Shown here piece after piece: positions 62,201 to 64,000 of a DNA stretch of 64,000 nt. The notes beneath the pieces were generated by a model. The model saw only the letters and a program-made list of their open reading frames with translations. It searched no databases and was not told where the DNA came from. A program made the position numbers and the translations under genes. The stretch covers positions 211,906 through 275,905 of the forward strand of contig NZ_FXAU01000008.1 of assembly GCF_900177625.1 (NCBI RefSeq). Reading direction: 5' to 3'. Origin of the DNA: Sphingobacterium psychroaquaticum (GTDB lineage Bacteria > Bacteroidota > Bacteroidia > Sphingobacteriales > Sphingobacteriaceae). Position 1 is the first letter of the stretch. Every line of letters begins with the position of its first letter.

Positions 62201-62374
62201 AATATCAGGATTAGCACCAGCATAGCTGGTCCGCACCGAGATCTGTGCCGGATCAATGGAGGGATACTCTCGGACACCCAAAAAGGTATATCCAATAATT
62301 CCGAAAAGAATGAGCATCAAGTTCATAACGATAGTTAGAACGGGACGCTTTATACTTAGGGTTGATAAACTCAT
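59297..62374 (-). CDS. RND efflux permease, HAE1 family
   Basis: 1025 residues, full RND length. TM1 near 11-31 (SIKRPVLTIVMNLMLILFG), two periplasmic regions, TM4 LATGLVVDDGIVVTENIFK with both proton-relay Asp residues present, and GLVTKNGILIVEFANQ in TM10. It exports amphiphilic compounds with the adaptor and TolC. Compared with the first RND (16299-20858) it is a separate, unfused system with an intact Asp-Asp pair. Adjacent to tolC and 14 bases downstream of the adaptor gene; three genes in one operon. Confidence 0.95.
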   Translation of the reverse strand: MSLSTLSIKRPVLTIVMNLMLILFGIIGYTFLGVREYPSIDPAQISVRTSYAGANPDIIESQITEPLEKAINSIDGIRNISSSSSQGISNINIEFNLDKNLEEAANDVRDKVSQAQRSLPQDIDAAPVVSKADADSEPIITLTLQSSTKNVLELSDYAENVVAQRLQTIPGVSSVQIWGQKKFAMRLWIDPSKLAAYGLTVLDVRTALNAQNVELPSGKLTGQNTELTVKTIGNLATEEQFNSIIVRSDNDRIVRLSDIGNAALEAENFETKMSDSGYPMVSLAVIPQPGTNYLDIASKFYDELDKLEIDLPEGFDMNVAIDNTQFVKKSVLEVVETLLIAVVLVVIIIYIFFRNWSIAFRPLIDIPVSLIATFFVMYLCGFSINVLTLLAIVLATGLVVDDGIVVTENIFKKVEEGMSPIEAAVKGSNEIFFAVISISVTLAAVFLPVVFLEGFVGRLFREFGIVIGAAVLISAFVSLTLTPMLNAYLMKGGEQKRSKFYMRTERYFELMNKEYASFLRGFLKYKWLSFVVLLVCFGLIALFYQLLPKETAPYDDRSYVSLRATAPEGVSYDYMDRFMTDLTLLINDSVPEKKVSLVITSPGFGSASSNSGMVRLGLVPAEERTRSQEEIANYLSKITKSYSEARVAVSQQPTISVNRRGGLPIQYIIQAPNFQKLEEKIPEFMEELAKDNTFSMTDVNLKFNKPEIYVTIDREKAQSLGVSVLDVAQTLQMSLSGQRFGYFMMNGKQYQVMGQFDRKDRATPTDLATIYVKNNRGELIQLDNIVEMEEKSSPPQLYHNNRYMSATVSAGLAPGRSMGQGIEAMERIKEKVLDETFTTDLGGESRDFVESGSNTMFAFGLAVLLIFLILAAQFESFVDPLIIIITVPLAVAGALFSLWLFGQSWNIFSQIGTIMLIGLVTKNGILIVEFANQLREQGLEKYQAVVEASEARLRPILMTSLAIALGALPIALSLGAASTSRIGMGVVIVGGTLFSLVLTLFVIPAFYMMMSRKKVHRPEFDTIED

Positions 62375-62388
62375 ATTCCTGATCTAAA

Positions 62389-63459
62389 CTAACGCAAATT
62401 AACTTGAACAGAAGCCCCATCACGTAACGACATAACGCCAGAAGTCAACACCGTATCGCCCGCTATAATTCCCGCAGATATTAACACGTGGCTATCTGTT
62501 CGACCTCCCGTCTCCACCATAATCTCCTTCGCTTTACCACCCCGCATAACAAATATCTTCTTGCCATTCTGAACAGGAATTAAAGCCTCAGCAGGCACCA
62601 GTAAACCATCCGATAGTGTTTCCAATGGGAAAGTAACACTAGCAAATGTACCAGGGATAAGTTTTCTAGAAGGATTATCAGCGACTCCTTTGACTAATAA
62701 TGTCCGTGTTGTCGTTTCAATAGTTGGCTCGGTAGCGATAACACGTGCTGTATATGCTTCTTCGCTTCCTTTCACGGTGAAACTGACACGAGTCCCCTTA
62801 TTTACCATACCCGCATATTTCTCCGGAATAGAAAACAAGATTTTCACTTGAGCCAGATTAACGAGCTGTGCTACCACTGTAGCAGGCGTAACATAACTAC
62901 CTTTCGAAATATTACGTAGACCAATAGTCCCCGAAAATGGTGCACGTACAACCGTTTTATTTAATTGTGCTTGAATGAGTTGAATTTGAGCTTTAGCGGT
63001 TCTAAAATCTGCACTTGCAATATCATACTCTTCCTGACTGATAGCCTCTTTTTCTAAGAGCAATTTGGCTCTTCTTTCATTTTCTCCAGCGAGCGTACTG
63101 CGCGTTGTTGCTTGCGCTAATTGCGCGCGAAGCTCTGAATCATTAACCGTAAAAAGAACTTGTCCTTGTCCTACATGATTACCTTCCGAAAAATTGATTG
63201 ACTCTACAATTCCTGAGACTTCGGAATGTATATCGATCTGCTCATTAGCTTCAATAGAGCCCGATAATGAAATAAAATCAGCAAACTCCTCTCCTCGAAC
63301 AACAATACCATACACTTTAGCACCTTTACCACTTCCTCCTCGCCCACCACTGGCTGCATTTTGTGCATCCTTCTCCTTGTTTTTGGTAATACGATACCCA
63401 ACAAGCCCTAGGATCACTAATAACATCACAGTAATAGCAATAATTGATTTCTTTTTCAT
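62389..63459 (-). CDS. RND efflux periplasmic adaptor (HlyD/AcrA type)
   Basis: 356 residues from ATG 63459 (MKKKSIIAITVMLLVILGLV); the longer in-frame start adds nine residues that are not part of the signal anchor. Non-cleaved N-terminal anchor (about 5-24), a Gly/Ser stretch (GGRGGSGKGAK), lipoyl half (about 67-100), helical hairpin (about 105-155), second half RAPFSGTIGLRNISKG, beta-barrel and membrane-proximal domains. No lipobox, unlike the first adaptor. First gene of the operon, following the rRNA operon terminator. Confidence 0.92.
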   Translation of the reverse strand: MKKKSIIAITVMLLVILGLVGYRITKNKEKDAQNAASGGRGGSGKGAKVYGIVVRGEEFADFISLSGSIEANEQIDIHSEVSGIVESINFSEGNHVGQGQVLFTVNDSELRAQLAQATTRSTLAGENERRAKLLLEKEAISQEEYDIASADFRTAKAQIQLIQAQLNKTVVRAPFSGTIGLRNISKGSYVTPATVVAQLVNLAQVKILFSIPEKYAGMVNKGTRVSFTVKGSEEAYTARVIATEPTIETTTRTLLVKGVADNPSRKLIPGTFASVTFPLETLSDGLLVPAEALIPVQNGKKIFVMRGGKAKEIMVETGGRTDSHVLISAGIIAGDTVLTSGVMSLRDGASVQVNLR

Positions 63460-63588
63460 ACAACAGTTTAGTCTGACTTTTAGCAATCTAAAATTAACAA
63501 ATAATAGACTAGGTTATTGTAATAATGTTATGATGAAGGAGGAAGTAGTTGGGTGCAGTTCGTTGTTGATAGTTGTTAGATGTTAGTT

Positions 63589-63635
63589 GGTAGTTCATAG
63601 TTCATAGTTCTACAGACTACTATCTATGAACTACC
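63589..63635. repeat. Inverted repeat in a TAGTTCATAG-rich stretch
   Basis: GGTAGTTCATAG (63589-63600) and CTATGAACTACC (63624-63635) form a perfect 12-bp inverted repeat; TTCATAG is repeated directly behind it (63601-63607), and similar words (TAGTTG, TAGTTGG, ACGAACTATCA) spread from 63560 to 63660, between the efflux operon and the rRNA terminator. Confidence 0.7.
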
Positions 63636-63664
63636 CTCTATGCTCTACGAACTATCATGTATTA

Positions 63665-63697
63665 ACAAAAAAGCCCCTCCAGTTTCCTGAAGGAGCT
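63665..63697 (-). terminator. rRNA operon terminator
   Basis: Perfect 11-bp stem with GAAA tetraloop (AGCTCCTTCAG, GAAA, CTGGAGGGGCT on the minus strand, 63697-63672, two G-U pairs), then T6 (63671-63666). Right after the 5S gene. Confidence 0.92.
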
Positions 63698-63711
63698 TTC
63701 GTATAAAATTA

Positions 63712-63819
63712 GGCGCCGACCTACTCTCCCACCTGTTACGGCAATACCATCGGCTCTGGCGGGCTTGACTTCTCTGTTCGGAATGGGAAGAGGTAGACAC
63801 CGCCGATATAGGCACCTGA
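63712..63819 (-). rRNA. rrf: 5S ribosomal RNA
   Basis: On the minus strand the sequence begins near TCAGGTGCCTATATCGG, carries the conserved CCATTCCGAACAGAGAAG loop and ends near GTCGGCGCC, with the 5'/3' ends able to pair. About 108 nt, typical size. It is followed by the terminator at 63665 and preceded by the 23S gene after about 98 bases; no tRNA in that spacer. Ends are read by eye and may be off by a few bases. Confidence 0.93.
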
Positions 63820-63917
63820 ATATCTTTATATGCTTGCTATAAAATTTAAACAAACAACTAAATAACATATCAGGAAGAAAGAAGGGAAACAAGTAAGAAA
63901 ACAACAGTGTTTCTATC

Positions 63918-64000
63918 GCTGTAGAAAGCTTCGGGCTATTAGTACTACTCGGCTTTGGTCTCTCAACCTTTACACCTATAGCCTATCAACGTTGTCATCT
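63918..64000 (-). rRNA. rrl: 23S ribosomal RNA, 3' end (partial)
   Basis: Minus-strand sequence from the right edge, with AACGTTGATAGGCTATAGG, GTGTAAAGG and GTACTAATAGCCCG, is the conserved 3' terminus of bacterial 23S rRNA. The end near 63918 was placed by counting from the CTAAT element in analogy to E. coli. The gene continues beyond the window. Together with the 5S gene it shows a rRNA operon transcribed right to left. Confidence 0.92.

Noticed and set aside
63589..63635. Integron attC site or IS terminal repeat
   Set aside because: No integrase or transposase nearby, no target-site duplication and no attC core bases.
63662..63904. 80-residue minus-strand reading frame at the right end
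   Set aside because: It runs through the rRNA terminator and the 5S rRNA gene; no family resemblance.

Overview
The window looks like chromosomal DNA of a Bacteroidota bacterium, most likely a Sphingobacteriaceae member near Sphingobacterium or Pedobacter. This is inferred from family content and signals: an OMP_b-brl_3/TonB-type outer membrane protein, SUMF1 and S41 lipoproteins, a HYC_CC_PP protein, a fused RND/OprM efflux protein, flotillin FloA, a CarB ending before the allosteric domain, and many promoters of the Bacteroidota type (TTG/TTTG, 19-21 bases, TAnnTTTG). No insertion sequence, prophage, CRISPR array or tRNA was seen.

Layout. 1-2901 (minus): end of an outer-membrane-protein operon. 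3196-7012 (plus): M20 dipeptidase, PlsC acyltransferase, ABC ATPase, DUF2795 protein, small secreted protein. 7099-10940: a tryptophan block, with a promoter, a 15-residue leader peptide holding three consecutive Trp codons, a terminator/attenuator and trpD-F-B-A; trpE, trpG and trpC are absent. 10983-14958: a 36-residue membrane peptide (minus), a HYC_CC_PP protein, a TonB-dependent receptor with an N-terminal HMA domain and His-rich linker, and a small membrane protein, probably for metal handling. 15169-20858: RND adaptor plus a 1519-residue RND permease fused to an outer membrane efflux lipoprotein. 20890-24769 (minus): Maf, KdsC-type phosphatase, DUF3472 protein and FloA, with a likely plus-strand small RNA at about 22227-22355.

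24885-32346 (plus): a nuclease-less DUF1016 protein, then a signalling block of hybrid kinase with three receivers, CheR, CheB and a second hybrid kinase. 32391-36910: azurin, two dihydrolipoyl dehydrogenase paralogues, a hotdog thioesterase and a DUF3817 protein; the second lpd has a structured 5' leader. 36973-41216 (minus): LacI regulator, S41 protease lipoprotein, a degenerate HAD protein, a preATP-grasp-like protein and LolD. 41370-48859: sucC, asnS, ahcY, bacilliredoxin, amidohydrolase lipoprotein, lipA.

48976-57623: OmpA-like barrel, GH20 hexosaminidase, carB, a lipoprotein FGE and a GH109-like oxidoreductase. 57989-63459 (minus): a complete adaptor-permease-TolC RND operon. 63712 to the end (minus): 5S rRNA and the 3' end of 23S rRNA, closing an rRNA operon.

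Themes are housekeeping metabolism (Trp, lipoate/2-oxoacid dehydrogenase parts, pyrimidine/arginine precursor, methyl cycle), envelope biogenesis and efflux, and glycan use. The least conventional parts are the RND-OprM fusion with an internal lipobox, the HMA-TonB receptor locus, the receptor-less CheR/CheB/kinase cluster, the Trp attenuator on a partial operon, and two unassigned structured RNAs.
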